Shown piece after piece: positions 38,366-48,699 of a stretch of DNA of 64,000 bases. The notes beneath the pieces are model-generated. The model saw nothing but the letters and a program-made list of their open reading frames with translations, did not search any database and was not told where the DNA came from. Both the position numbers and the translations under genes were made by a program. Position 1 is the stretch's first letter; every line of letters starts with the position of its first letter. Source of the stretch: Ctena decussata (Eukaryota > Mollusca > Bivalvia > Lucinida > Lucinidae); NCBI GenBank assembly GCA_963989385.1, contig OZ022508.1:54723087-54787086 (forward strand), read 5' to 3'.

Positions 38366-38625
38366 CTTTTTCCGAAGATTGACGGAAAAAAGACGGAGGA
38401 CTGACTATTTGGGCTTTAAAACCCCGCCAATACGGGTATCGCTCATTTATGGGTAATCAAGTTATCAAAACATAACTTGTTTGCTTTTGTTGGACTTACG
38501 GCCCAGATAACAACGGGGAAATGTCGAGCAGGTAAGTAATCTAACCACACTGTCTCTGTGCAAGCCTCATGGAGACTGAATGCACATTCCTTCGATCGTA
38601 ACTGACTGCTGTTCTTCTTGAATCA

Positions 38626-38769
38626 ATGGGAGAGAGGGAATTGTCTCCACGAAAGAACGTACCGGACGTGAGGATCAAAATCGGGGTCGCTAGCATTCGC
38701 AGCGGACACGCTCCTGACCGAGGTACCGTGCCCGACACCGTCCGCAACTTTCTACGCCACCTGGAGTAA
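38626..38769 (+). other. Short open frame with coding-like composition, unidentified
   Basis: A 47-codon frame, ATG to TAA, is markedly richer in G+C (CGN and GTN codons) than its surroundings and lies in a GC-rich patch (38570-38770). It encodes a small basic peptide containing PDVRIKIGVASIRSGHAPDR. No family is recognised. It could be a fragment of a transposon ORF or a terminal exon, or it could be chance. A GT donor-like GGTAAGTAA sits upstream at 38531. Confidence 0.2.
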
Positions 38770-39400
38770 TGTGTGAATTCTGTTTGATATTTGCGGGCAG
38801 CACTGAAAATAAGGGTGCTGATCGAAAATGTAATAATGACCGCACTGTTTTACTTCATTGTATCAATGAAATGCTGAATAATTGTAATTTTCGGAATGAA
38901 CACGGAAAATATCATTTTATGAAAAAAAAGAGACATATGCGGGTAAAAACGTTGATCAACGCAGTAAAAATGTCATGATTAACTTTATGTTCTATTCATT
39001 TTGAGGGAAGTCAACTAACTTAAACTAAAAAATGACCGCGGTATTTCCTATGCAATCTTTTCAAAAAATATAGCAGGCTGTTCGCAATTTAATGCGGTTT
39101 TCAAAATGAACACGGAACAATGGATTTGAATATAAGGAAGAAAAAAAATAGAAGGAAAAGATGACTTGCCCATATCTCGTAGTGTATTTCATTACCTGCT
39201 CGATTCGCGAATATCGATTATCGATTTTTAAACAGTGGCGTGGAAAGTTATCCAATGCATGTTATCACTTAATATTTCTCTAGCAACGTTTATCTTTTTA
39301 AAGATATTTCTTGTTTCTAATTATGCTGTCAATGGAATTATAGATACATGTATCAACAAATAAGGACATTCAAAATAGGGAATGAATAGTGAAACAGCAC
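38770..39400. other. Intergenic, nothing firm recognised
   Basis: Two short segments (around 38840-38910 and 39035-39120) share AATGACCGC and AATGAACACGGAA motifs, suggesting a weak direct repeat. No gene is supported. Confidence 0.4.
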
Positions 39401-39404
39401 CCCA

Positions 39405-40080
39405 AACACACCAGCTTCCATAAGCCTGGGGCATTTCAATCTTCAGTGCTAGCACCAAACCACTTTATTTCACCTCTGGCAAAAGTAGGTCACAGTGGCC
39501 TACCTTTGGAAATTTACATCATATTAAGTTTTTTGAGCAAAACTCATATTTCAAATTCTATCAGCCTGATGTCAACCTTTTAATACTTTTAAAAGTTCTG
39601 AATACAGTAGAACTTCAGTGGCTCGAAGCCTGATGGCTTATTAACCCTGGCTGACTAGAACTCGTTCTTGGGTCCCTTGATGTCAATTCAATATAGAAGC
39701 TAACCCTAGATGGCTAGCACTATGTTTGGCTGGAACTAATTTTCATGGTCCGAAGCCTGTTGAAACCATTGAAGTTCTTCTGTAATTAGATCCTTTGGAA
39801 GCAAGGATTACACCAAAGAAATACAAATCCCAGCCATTACGTCGCATCGACGTCAGTACGACGTCATTTCAACGTCATGTGCCTGCTGGGATAGCAGACC
39901 CAGTTTAACTGAGCTGGTTCATGACCAGTGATAAATTGTGCAACACTGGCCAAGCCCCCAAGTTGCATTAGTGCATACACCAAATTGCTCCAGGTCACCC
40001 ACAAAACAAGGTCACAGTGACCTCCTTTCATGAAACGACACCATATCAAATGTTTAACTAGGTCAGCCCATTATCTCAGC
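39405..40080 (+). repeat. Scattered degenerate units of the 37.4-kb repeat
   Basis: Units containing AGCTTCCATAAGCCTGGGGC followed by CCACTTTATTTCACCTCTGG-like and AGGTCACAGTGGCCT-like segments occur near 39405-39500. Partial ones occur near 39930-40080 (CAGGTCACCCACAAAACAAG and GGTCACAGTGACCTCC). They resemble the units at 37441-37690. Confidence 0.5.
39829..39890. repeat. Small repeat of ACGTC-spaced units with CCCAGC/GCTGGG ends
   Basis: The 62-bp stretch starts CCCAGCCATTACGTCG and ends CATGTGCCTGCTGGG, with ACGTC/GACGT recurring between. I recognise a similar interspersed ACGTC-type repeat from marine invertebrate genomes. The ends form a short inverted repeat. Confidence 0.6.
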
Positions 40081-40109
40081 TTCCATAATATAATGTTTAC
40101 ATAGTTATG

Positions 40110-40890
40110 AGCTCAGAGCCTCTTGTACTGGAGATCAACATAAAATGCCCTAAGTTCAACTACGTCATGTATGATTCTTATGTGTCACAATGGCATTAGT
40201 CGCCTCTATAGTTGGCAAGTCTATGCCACCGTACTGAAAGGAAGAATATGTGGGCGTGGCAACTTTCAAAATCGTTAACCGCCTTACATTTTGTCTATTC
40301 TAAATTAATACGCATAAATGATTATTTTCCCGTTTATTTGCTTCAAATTTTAGAATTACAGGTATATGATATGTTTTCAGTTGTTAGGTTATAAATCACA
40401 TCTGTTGACCCTTCATCGCACAAGAAAACTCCAGTGAATCATCGGACTATTTAACCACGCGTGTACTGAAACTGTTTACTCGAAGTACACGTACTTCCGG
40501 TTCATGTTGAAGGTTTTCTGCAACAGGATTTTTTTTTTGACGCCGAAAACGCCGTCTTACAGTATCTACAGAATATTTAACTGTGAGTATCACTATATCT
40601 AAAAGAGTAATGTTTCTTCTTTCAGGTGCAATAGATATCCTGGCCATTTTTATTCCTACTTTTTACAAAATCCGATTAACACTGCGTGGACATTTCCCCA
40701 CCCAGTGCCAGACTTGAAGTTGAACTCTACTTTCAGTTTCAGAATTCAATACACATGATGTTCACATCTTATTGCCCACAGGTAAGACCTGAATTAAGCA
40801 TAATTTTTGTTATGAAAGATTGTCTTCATCATCAAGACAATGTCAAAAGGTGCCAAAATTGAATTTTGCAAATTTATTTTTATTTATTTA
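40110..40890. other. Intergenic, nothing recognised
   Basis: No supported coding or RNA features were found. Short open frames on both strands look random. Confidence 0.45.
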
Positions 40891-40894
40891 CGGT

Positions 40895-40980
40895 GGAGCG
40901 CAGTGGGGCAGTTGGTAGTGCGCCCAACTCATGTTCTAAGGGGCCCCATGTTCGAACCAGGCCCCTTACATTGTGACCTT
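40895..40980 (+). repeat. tRNA-derived SINE fragment
   Basis: The sequence has a pol III A-box-like TGGGGCAGTTGGTAGTG near 40904 and a B box GTTCGAACC at 40950-40958, at tRNA-like spacing. The stems do not close into a full tRNA cloverleaf and no clean anticodon loop is seen. A SINE head or tRNA relic is therefore more likely than a functional tRNA gene. Confidence 0.6.
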
Positions 40981-41680
40981 AAACAAGTCACATATCCACA
41001 GCTCATCTTGTATTTATGTATTTACCGTAATCAACCTATTTACCGCACATGCCCCTATAACCGCACACCAAGGCCATTTCCGGACAAACTGCACAAGCGC
41101 ACACTGCTTTTTCTTTGAAACTCTCACAAAACCCAATAATTAACAGGGAATTCATGAAAAGTATAAACACAAAGTATTTCCAGTCCTACCCATGTTGCCT
41201 CTTTCCCGTCACCCTGCATTTCATTGTTCTGAGTGTGCGGTTATTAATTACATTTTAACCACATCTTTTTGTTGCAATTTTGAAAAAGTTAAGCGCAAGG
41301 TGCGGTAAATGGGTCGATTACGGTAGTCTTAATAAGTTGCAGTGAAAGCTCTACACTGAGATTTTTAGTTGTTAATTACTAGTTGTTAATAAAAACAAAA
41401 GACATTAATTAAATTATCATTTACATTTAAATATTTCTGGATAAAGTTAATTTGATGGAGCACACAAGCTTAAAAGTTCAACCTTAAACCAAATGTCAAA
41501 TACCTAGGAACCAAATTATCAAACTATGTATATTCATAATTAAGTAGGGACTATATTAGTTAAAGGCACCTTATACCATGTTCATTTTGATTTCTGCATA
41601 TCCCAATACGATATATTCATCAGACTGTGGAATATCCTTCTATATTTATTCCTTTTTGATGTGACAAATTCAAGATGAAT
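40981..41680. other. Intergenic, with a possible small inverted repeat
   Basis: The segments TTACCGTAATCAACCTATTTAC (41020) and GTAAATGGGTCGATTACGGTA (41300) are imperfect inverted copies about 280 bp apart, suggesting a MITE of roughly 310 bp (about 41019-41328). Nothing else is recognised here. Confidence 0.5.
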
Positions 41681-42147
41681 ATTGGATAACCATAAATCAG
41701 ATTTGGAGATCACAATATCATGAGATGAATATTGAATTGTGGGTATTTATGGTATCCATAAAATTTGATAGGGAAGAGATGATACAAAGGCAGCTGGTCA
41801 CCATACTGTTTCAGTATTTATTCACTGTTTTTTTATATCCACAATTTAATTTTTGGATATCCAAAAGTTGATTTACGGATATCCAATATTGATCTTGATG
41901 TTTAGATATCCATAATTTGATAGTGGATATATGTCCATATTTGATTTTTGGGTACTTATAAGTCGTTTTTGGATATATCACAAAATCAAGTTAAATGTTC
42001 CAGATATTCATGAATGGAATTATGGTTATCCAAAAGTCAAATTACAGATCCAGTTAATCAAATTATGGATAGCTGAAAATAAAGTTGACTCTTGAATACC
42101 CAAAAATCAAGTTGTGGATATCCAAAAATTTCTTACGGATGTCCTGA
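41681..42147. repeat. Second tract rich in GGATATCC
   Basis: Motifs TTTTTGGATATCCAAAAGTT, ACGGATATCCAATATT and GTGGATATCCAAAAATTT recur in a degenerate run, matching the style of 37721-38078. A copy of the same retrotransposon begins about 90 bp downstream, after a piece reading TATTAATCCTATTAAATGCC. Confidence 0.65.
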
Positions 42148-42273
42148 AATGAATTACCATATTAATCCTATTAAATGCCCGGGGGCATTGCGTTTTATGA
42201 AAGGGGGAATGATTTTTTAGAGCCAAAGGAGTTGTAAATATTCTATTCTATTCTATCCCATAACCTTACTAGG

Positions 42274-42648
42274 TCATTGGGGCACCACAGATGACTTTGA
42301 AACAATCCCTCTCCACCTTGTTCTGTTTTCAGCTGCCCTGGTTGAGCTGGCAAAATCTATCCCTGTCCACTCTTTAATATTGTCTTCCCACATCTTCTTC
42401 TGTCTACCTCTTCTTCTTTTTCCTTTCACTGTGTCCTGTAGAATTGTCTTTGCTAAACCAGAAGACCTTGAGACGTGGCCAAACCACCTTAGTTTACGTT
42501 TCTTGACCAGCGTCAGGAGTTCATCATATTCGCCAATGGCTGCTTGGTTCTTTCTGCAAACCTCCTCATTGGTTATATGGTCCTTGTACGAAATGTTCAG
42601 TAACCTTTGGTAGCATCTCATCTCAAAGGCCTGCATTTTTTTCTCTAA
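42274..42648 (-). pseudogene. C-terminal tail of the same retrotransposon ORF
   Basis: It continues in the same frame after the TAG. It contains FEMRCYQRLLNISYKDHITN, then a basic GKRRRGRQKK segment and WEDNIKEW, typical of the C-terminal tail after RT in this LINE group. It ends in SSVVPQ followed by a stop and the AGAAT tail. Confidence 0.85.
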
Positions 42649-43215
42649 CTATGCTGTCAAGGTCCATGATTCACAGGCATACAGAAATATGGAAATAACA
42701 AGGGAGCGCTTAAGTTTCACCTTTGATCCAAGAGATATGTTGTTATCTCTCCAAATTGGTTTCAGTTTGGTAAGAGCTGAAGTGGCTTGTGCAATCCTTG
42801 AGAGAACCTCCTGTTTTGAGCCATCATCTGAGAAAAGTGCTCCAAGGTATTTGAAGCTAGTTAGAGTACCCAGCTTCTGCCCTTTTACCTTGATCTCCCT
42901 CTGGATCCCAACTGCACTGTTTGTCTTCAGTTTGGTCTTCTCAGCACTGATCTCCATCTTATACCTTGTGCAGGTTTGATCAAGACTTTCAACTAGGGCT
43001 TCTAGTTCCTGCTTTTCCTCAGCTAGAGCATCTATGTCATCTGCAAACTGCAGATTGGTAATATTTTTGCCGCCTATGCTAACCTTTCCGTCATGTTCTT
43101 CCAGTGCATCAGACATGATCCGTTCGAGAAAAATGTTGAAGAGGGTGGGTGACAGAAGACATCCTTGTCTTACTCCAACTGTTGTTCTGAACCGTTCTCC
43201 TGTCCTGCCATTCAT
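42649..43215 (-). pseudogene. Reverse transcriptase fragment (RT palm and thumb)
   Basis: This frame of 188 codons starts at an internal methionine (MNGRTGERFR) and contains the RT motif RQGCLLSPTLFNIF at residues 17-30 and the catalytic FADD around residues 57-60. It would have acted in target-primed reverse transcription. The endonuclease and RT fingers are missing. It ends at an in-frame TAG, and the same frame continues 12 bp later as 42274-42636, so it is one broken ORF. Confidence 0.85.
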
Positions 43216-43340
43216 CTGGACTGCACTTGTAGTCTTGTCGTATCGCGCTCAATGGTGGGAACTAGATTTGCACTGATATTGTACTTCCGCATGGTGGACC
43301 ATAAGGCTCCATGCCAAACCCTAAGCCACTTCAAAATACT

Positions 43341-43660
43341 TGTGGTAAATAGTATTTAAGGTGAATGGATATTTTTTCAGATGAAGCAATTCTACCATTT
43401 CTCCTCTTTGTGGATCCCTTCTCTAAAGGGTTCAGCTCTTTGCTCCTCTAGTAGCAAATGCTTTCTTAGAAGGGTGAAGCACATTTGAAGAGCTGCATCC
43501 TGCAGAACATTCATGTTGTTCACCTTTGTATAACAGTATAGCTGATTAAAAACATGGCAGTCTAAGCAAGTCAATACAACATTATTTTTGGAAAAGAGGC
43601 AGGGGGCATTTGTTGGAGCAGGGCGTTTATTAGGATTATTATGGTTTTGATATAGTAGTA
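43341..43660. mobile_element. Foldback MITE family A, copy 1 (diverged)
   Basis: The copy contains AAGGTGAATGG near one end and GGGGGCATTTGTTGG...GGGCGTTTATTAGGATTA near the other, in reverse orientation to the copies at 47910 and 49000. The centre has GCTCCTCTAGTAGCAAATGC, matching the hairpin core seen in other copies. It abuts the truncated 5' end of the retrotransposon. Confidence 0.55.
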
Positions 43661-43710
43661 GTAGTATTTCAATTCTCGTAACAAGTTCAAGTTACCCCCA
43701 CCCCCCTCAG

Positions 43711-43732
43711 CCCCCCCCCCCCCCCCCCCCCC
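43711..43732 (+). repeat. Poly-C tract (about 22 bp)
   Basis: An uninterrupted run of C, preceded by an imperfect C-rich stretch from 43695. Length may vary with sequencing error. Confidence 0.9.
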
Positions 43733-43740
43733 TGCCACCT

Positions 43741-43862
43741 CAGCAGAGCGTATCCATAGCTGCAGTAACAGGGAGCAGTTCATCTGTCCCAGTTCATCCG
43801 TCCACTGGCATTTCCATAACTGCAGTAACAGGGAGCAGTTCATCCGTCCATTGGCATTGATA
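43741..43862 (+). repeat. 60-bp direct repeat, two copies
   Basis: The segment TGCAGTAACAGGGAGCAGTT begins at 43761 and again at 43821, with similar flanks (CATC.GTCC and CCATAGC/CCATAAC). It is a simple tandem duplication. Confidence 0.85.
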
Positions 43863-45581
43863 TCCAAACTTAGGGAATATATACTTAAGGACAGAAGTTT
43901 TGCACTGATGTTTAATTAACATCCATGCAGAACTTTTGTCCTCAAGTATAGCAAAAAGTAGTCCATTAGCAATGAAGCTCTCCTCTTTGGGGCTCTGTCA
44001 TGTTTGTTTTCTTGTCAGCTCAAATTCTGTCACTCAATGCCCACAGCAGGATGTTTGTAGAAAACTTCAACTCTATGTCCGTTAGTGCCCTTTGTGTCTT
44101 CATTCATGTCACCACCTTATACTAACTATCATGGTAAATATTTATTAAATATATCTGCAAACATCCTTCATCGAGAGAGTGCTACCGGTAAATGGTTTGG
44201 CTGTGTTAGTGGAAAGAGTTGAAAATATCATTTTTTGAACAATATCAGAATACAGCTGCATCATAGTACCTGTAAAAGACAGATTGGTCTGAGAAAACAG
44301 TGCTGATAAGACTGTTCCCTTCATCTTTTGGACACATTACTGCATTGTAAAACCAAAATGTTCACTTTTTAAAGTCTCCATAGTCCTATCAGTGGTAAAA
44401 ATCGTCGTCGAAGCACATATCCTTATAAAACTGGTACATCCTTCAAAATTGATGATAATATGTCGGTTTCTGTGCTTTTTGTGTCATATAACTGGCATAA
44501 AAAGAAGGAATAAGGTATTTTGAAAAAAATGACAAGTCTCTCCAAAAAAATAAGGTTTTCGTTTCTGATTCCCCGTTGGGCAATTAACTCAAACAACAGC
44601 GAGACAAGGAATGATAGTCTTGCCTTACATTGTATTTTTATCGACTATTAAACAACTGTACCTTGTATTTTTACCTCCTGTACCGTGTATTGTTACCTCT
44701 TGTACCTTGTATTTTTATCACGTAATGAAACTTGTGGAATCGAAACTAGGTCATTTTAGTTGCCAACCAAAATGACCTAGATATTTTTTCAAATCGTTTT
44801 TATGAGAAACTCAAGGACGTTTTAATTTTTCTAAGCCGGCCAAACACGATCATACATGTATACAATGAAGAAACTGTAATAAGAAGCTTGCAGCCATACT
44901 TGGCAATAAAATATTTCATGCTGATAGAGCAATGGGGCCTTTAAGACAATTACAATAGCTATTCTAGGTGTTCCAGTGCTTAACACTGTTACCGCTACCA
45001 TCATACTAATTCTGCAATTAATTATTGAGTCGGGACCTCTGGGAGCAATTTCATTTGGTCTGAAGTGTTCATATGGTACATTTTGTTGGCAGTGTATGCA
45101 GCTCCCTTCAAAAAGTGATAACCCTACTCTGAGTACACAATTTGCAAAAAGTCTTTTCCTATACACTATTGTAAAGCAACTTGAAATGTTGGAATGAGAT
45201 TAGTATAGATCTCAAGCTGGAAAGTTCTTAAAATTTCACTCGTCCTGCATGACCAAAATATGTTGATTCCAATCCTTTACACAAGAAGCAGTCAAATTTC
45301 ACTCGTCCACTGGCAAGAACCATTTGTCACATAATGGAAAAAGTGAAATTTTCCAGCATTGGAACAGTTGGATGGGTGACTTGCAATTTTACATCTTTCT
45401 GTCTCATTGAGAAAGGGAGACAAGTTTTATGGCTTCTTCTTTGCTTCCCTTGGCAAAAATGCCCAGATCATTACAGAAATGGTTAAGGTGTCTGAATTTT
45501 TTCTTGTATGCAAGGTAAACACACACTCAGAATTGCATCAGTTCATCTTTTGCAAAGCTGAAAGTGTTCAAGTTTCGTAGA
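43863..45581. other. Intergenic or intronic, nothing firm recognised
   Basis: Open frames near 44831-45197 on both strands overlap each other and show no family features. Around 44650-44720, TTGTACCTTGTATTTTTA-like units recur three times. No gene is supported. Confidence 0.45.
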
Positions 45582-45792
45582 CAGAACTCTAGATAAGAGA
45601 GTATTTGATGATAATTAAGGATAATTTTTCTTATTTCTCATCGAAATCATATGTTGTGACCACTCATCTGAACCGCCTCATTGAGACGCGTTGAGAGGGT
45701 TCAGATGAGGGGTCGCAACATATGTTTTTATGCAGAATTAACAAAAATTATCCCTAATTATCACCAAATACTCCCTCTTATCTACAGCTTTG
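45582..45792. mobile_element. Foldback MITE family B, copy 1
   Basis: Ends read CAGAACTCTAGATAAGAGAG and CTCCCTCTTATCTACAGCTTTG. Long complementary inner arms hold CATATGTTGTGACC and GGTCGCAACATATG around a hairpin CATCTGAACC...GGTTCAGATG. A 5-bp direct repeat GTAGA flanks it (45577-45581 and 45793-45797). It has no ORF. Confidence 0.85.
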
Positions 45793-46811
45793 GTAGAGTT
45801 AAGGTGGGTTTACACAGTGACACATGTTGCGTGGCACATGTGTGATGCAACATGTGTCACCATGTAAACACCCCCAAATGCACATTTAGCAGACCCTGGG
45901 TTGAGCCAGTGATGGATTTGACATGGAGAGAGCAATATTAAAAATGCAAGATCCCCATATATAAAATCAGGTCTGTATCTCTTTCCTTGCCCTTGTAGTT
46001 TACATTGTCACAATGATTTCTTAATAAGACTTGTATATCAAGATAAATGTACTTAGAATTTGAAAGATTTACTATCTCTCTCATTTTGTATTGCCCGACT
46101 ACAAAGCAATGCATATTTTATGTACCAGTGTTCTCCCCAGAAATTTCAGAAGGCGTGTTGCTTTTGAACAAAAATCAGATTTTGACTTGTTGATCAATTT
46201 TGAAAATCCTTAATATAGCAATGTTTTGTCAAAATTAGCCTAAATTTACATTATAAATAATTTATTGATGACCCTTTATGCATTTAAAACAACTTTACTG
46301 GCTAACAAATGAAAATAATAGCACTTTAATAAATTTTCATTGGAAATTAAGGCATGTTGCAAAGGTAATTTGAAGATGAAGGCATGTTGCAAGCGACATG
46401 CCTTAAAGGTCTGGGGAGATCCCTGATGTACACCTACACTTTATTAGGGAATACTCCTGTTAGTAAATTGACGTCACCTAATGAATCGGTTCGACAGACT
46501 ATGCATATAATAGCAGTAAAGGTATGATTTTTAGTTCAGGTAGTAAAATTCATTCAAGTATTCAAAAGTATATAGTATATATTGGATTTCGTTTTGAAGG
46601 ATTGTAAGTTTATAATTGTCGTAAATAACTGACATGTATAAGTTTATCATAAATATTTTACATGTTAAATCCAGATGTGTAGCATATTTTTAACATTTTC
46701 TAAACTTTATTTATTTTTCTTCCTTCGAGTTCAAGTGGACAGTAACAAAAAGCGGCTGTGCATGATTAGTCAAAAAAAGGGGCTACAAAAACTATGCCGG
46801 TGCAGTTTGAT
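45793..46811. other. Intergenic or intronic
   Basis: A short inverted pair, GTGACACATGTTGCG and TGATGCAACATGTGTCACCA, lies at 45819-45862. A direct repeat around GGCATGTTGCAA occurs at 46352 and 46381. Nothing else is recognised. Confidence 0.45.
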
Positions 46812-47030
46812 TTACTCTTAAAGCACCTACAAGCAGATGACAAAATTTACATATGCAAATATTTAAAAAAAAACTTTATCCAAGCTATATCATATAAAAA
46901 ATTCAAAGGCTAGAGGGCAAACAGTGTAGATCCTGATTAGGCAGCTCATTATGAGCGACCTCATCTGAAACTACCCTGTTTGCAAATTCAAATATTTTCA
47001 TTTTGACACTTTAAGTGTTCGCTAACACAA
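46812..47030. mobile_element. Diverged copy of the TTAA-flanked foldback MITE (family D)
   Basis: It shares with 61522-61710 the left arm (CTCTTAAAGCACC, AAGCAGATGACAAAAT), an A-rich stretch, and the hairpin core AGATCCTGATTAGG...GAGCGACCTCATC. Its right arm ends in CACTTTAAGTG. The terminal TTAA is degraded. Confidence 0.65.
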
Positions 47031-47195
47031 TATTAGCCGTAAACTGTGTGGATTTTCAGTTTATAATTTGTCCCCATGTGAATTTGGACCAGTGAATCCT
47101 GCATTTATGTAAAGAAAGCTTAAATTCTGATGAGCATTCTAACTGGTCTTGTGCATTTTAAACACATATAAAATGCAAAAACCAAAGTAAATGAC

Positions 47196-47262
47196 TTTTC
47201 AAACTGCATAGATCCAGATGAGGTGGCTTATCTGGTTCTATATGCAGTTTGAAAAGTAATCT
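47196..47262. repeat. Hairpin, about 67 bp
   Basis: CTTTTCAAACTGCATAGA pairs with TATATGCAGTTTGAAAAG around a GATCCAGATGAGG...CTTATCTGG loop. It lies directly next to foldback family B copy 2. Confidence 0.75.
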
Positions 47263-47465
47263 CAGAGCTCCAGATAAGAAGGGGTAACAAGGATGATTGA
47301 AAGATAATTTTTCTTATTTCTCAACGAAAACATACGTTGTGACCCCTCATTAGGACTGTCTCGGTGAGATGGTTCTAATGAGAGGTCACAATATATGTTA
47401 TGACAGAAAAATAAGGAAAATTATCCCTAAATTATCCCTGTTAACCCTTCTTATCTGGAGCACTG
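47263..47465. mobile_element. Foldback MITE family B, copy 2
   Basis: The element starts CAGAGCTCCAGATAAGAAGG and ends CCTTCTTATCTGGAGCACTG. A 5-bp target duplication AATCT flanks it exactly (47258-47262 and 47466-47470). The inner arms contain TTGTGACCCCTCATTAG and CTAATGAGAGGTCACAA. It lies 118 bp upstream of the UAP1 exon, within the preceding intron. Confidence 0.88.
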
Positions 47466-47582
47466 AATCTACTAATCTTTGAATTCTCAATATGACTTGT
47501 TAGCTTGACAAGAAAAAATCTAAATTTTGCAGATGTGAATTTTGTGTGCAACGCTTCAACACAGTATTTTGATCTCTTTCAG

Positions 47583-47885
47583 AACTGAGGAAACACTTAT
47601 TCACCAGAATGGATTTAGAAGCTTTGAAATCTCGCCTTAGCTCTGCCGGACAGAGCCATTTATTAGAGCACTGGGCATCGCTGTCAGAGAAGGAAAGGGA
47701 ATCTTTTTACAAAGAACTGGATCACATGGACTTCGGTGAAATAAACAATTTCTTTGAAGCTTCTATGCAGTCGTTAAAATCAGCGTCAGAAAAGTTAGAC
47801 GATCTACTAGAACCATTGCCGACTGAAGTATGTGGAAGTGTTACTAGGTGTGATAAAAATACCATTCATCAGTATAATAATACAG
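47583..47885 (+). CDS. UAP1: UDP-N-acetylhexosamine pyrophosphorylase, first coding exon (partial gene)
   Basis: The exon encodes the N-terminus of the enzyme that joins UTP with GlcNAc-1-phosphate (or GalNAc-1-phosphate) to make UDP-GlcNAc/UDP-GalNAc in the cytosol, feeding chitin, N-glycan and glycosaminoglycan synthesis. A polypyrimidine acceptor (GATCTCTTTCAG) ends at 47582, 26 bp of 5' UTR follow, and the ATG at 47609 has A at -3 and G at +4. The 92 codons give the helical N-terminal arm of the family: LKSRLSSAGQSHLLEHW, FYKELDHMDFGEINNFF and a conserved LEPLPTEVCGSVTR. A GTATTT donor begins at 47886, so the exon ends in phase 1 within a glycine codon. The catalytic GGxGTRLG loop lies in later exons, which I could not find downstream. 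Assignment rests on the N-terminal pattern; a UAP1-like paralogue is possible. Confidence 0.85.
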
Positions 47886-47909
47886 GTATTTAACATTTTA
47901 CTATAATTA
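47886..47909 (+). other. Intron start after UAP1 exon
   Basis: The donor reads ACAG/GTATTT. If the gene continues on this strand, everything from here to the right edge without a further recognisable exon would be intron. Confidence 0.6.
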
Positions 47910-48214
47910 ATATAGTGTATTAATCCTAATAAACATCCCTGCCTGTTTTTGGAAAATAATGTTATGAATTACAATTTGTTTCTCTGAAATGGGGTCTACT
48001 CTTAAAAGAATTTGCTCCTAGAGGAGCAAATTCTTTTCTGTAAGGGTTGATCCTACTGAAAAGGAGGCAAAAATACAAGAGTTGCTTCCTCTGCACGTAT
48101 ACCCACACACCTTAAATAGTTTACTATGCTTTTGGCTCTAAATGACGGATCTCCCTCTTTTTTAAAATGCAACGCCCCTGGCGTGTTTAATAGGGCATTA
48201 TAGGATTAATACAG
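47910..48214. mobile_element. Foldback MITE family A, copy 2
   Basis: Terminal inverted repeats read TATTAATCCTAATAAACATC and, at the far end, GTTTAATAGGG...TAGGATTAATACAG. The core is a hairpin, AGAATTTGCTCCTAGAGGAGCAAATTCTT by its two arms AGAATTTGCTCC and GGAGCAAATTCT. It has no ORF. It lies 24 bp downstream of the UAP1 donor. Confidence 0.75.
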
Positions 48215-48699
48215 TAGGGTCAGTTTACTCTAGATATTGAGACAGTGCAGGCTGCAATACTTTATTTCTTTTAATAAAATCCCCCTCTCTTATAAATGTC
48301 GCCACTTATTTTTTTCTGAGATTTCTGTGAAAAATGTGGCTAAATTTCACCCATATTGACTTTACAACACCAAAATTTATTATCTATTGCCCCAATTTTG
48401 TCTCAAGGTTGCTATTTATGGGACTTTTGAATTTCACAGCTCCCATGGTGTTTATTATATGAAGTATGGTTTATAATAATTTTACTATCTGCTGCTGCTG
48501 ATTTGTCCCCCTACCCCTCAAATGAGCACTAAAGACTTTGGCAAACTTTTGTATCTATGCAACCTGGCACGAGCTTTTACTGCCTGTATGTTCATCAAAT
48601 TTGATTATTTGTATGATGTACAAGTAGGAAAAGCTCTGACCAGACTGTGTTCACATGTACAGGCTGTTCGACAAACTGTGAGCGTTATAAGGGCTGTTA
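48215..48699. other. Intronic or intergenic, nothing recognised
   Basis: No supported gene. The open frame 48522-48866 runs through the SINE and a poly-T tract and is not credible as a protein. Confidence 0.5.

Larger units (their letters stand above)
42239..43340 (-). mobile_element. 5'-truncated non-LTR retrotransposon, RT and C-terminal part
   Basis: The minus strand encodes the C-terminal half of a reverse transcriptase. The VRQGCLLSPTLFN block and the catalytic FADD (in LQFADDIDALAE) are both present, followed by a YLGALFSDDG thumb-like region, YACESWTLT, and a basic tail (KRKLRWFGHVSRSSGLAKT). An in-frame TAG at 42649-42651 breaks the frame just after WTLTA, and a 1-nt frameshift near 43247 separates the upstream MRKYNISANLV-like part. 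The element is cut 5' near 43340. The 3' tail is an AGAAT repeat. It resembles RTE/BovB-like LINEs; the exact clade is uncertain. It is not functional. Confidence 0.88.

Noticed and set aside
40895..40980. Functional tRNA gene
   Set aside because: A- and B-box-like motifs are present, but the acceptor and anticodon stems do not pair properly, so a SINE or tRNA relic is more likely.
42380..43359. Plus-strand open frames opposite the truncated retrotransposon
   Set aside because: They mirror the minus-strand RT coding sequence and have no independent support.
44831..45197. Overlapping frames on both strands near 45 kb
   Set aside because: They have no recognisable domain, no splice-site support, and mutually exclusive strands.
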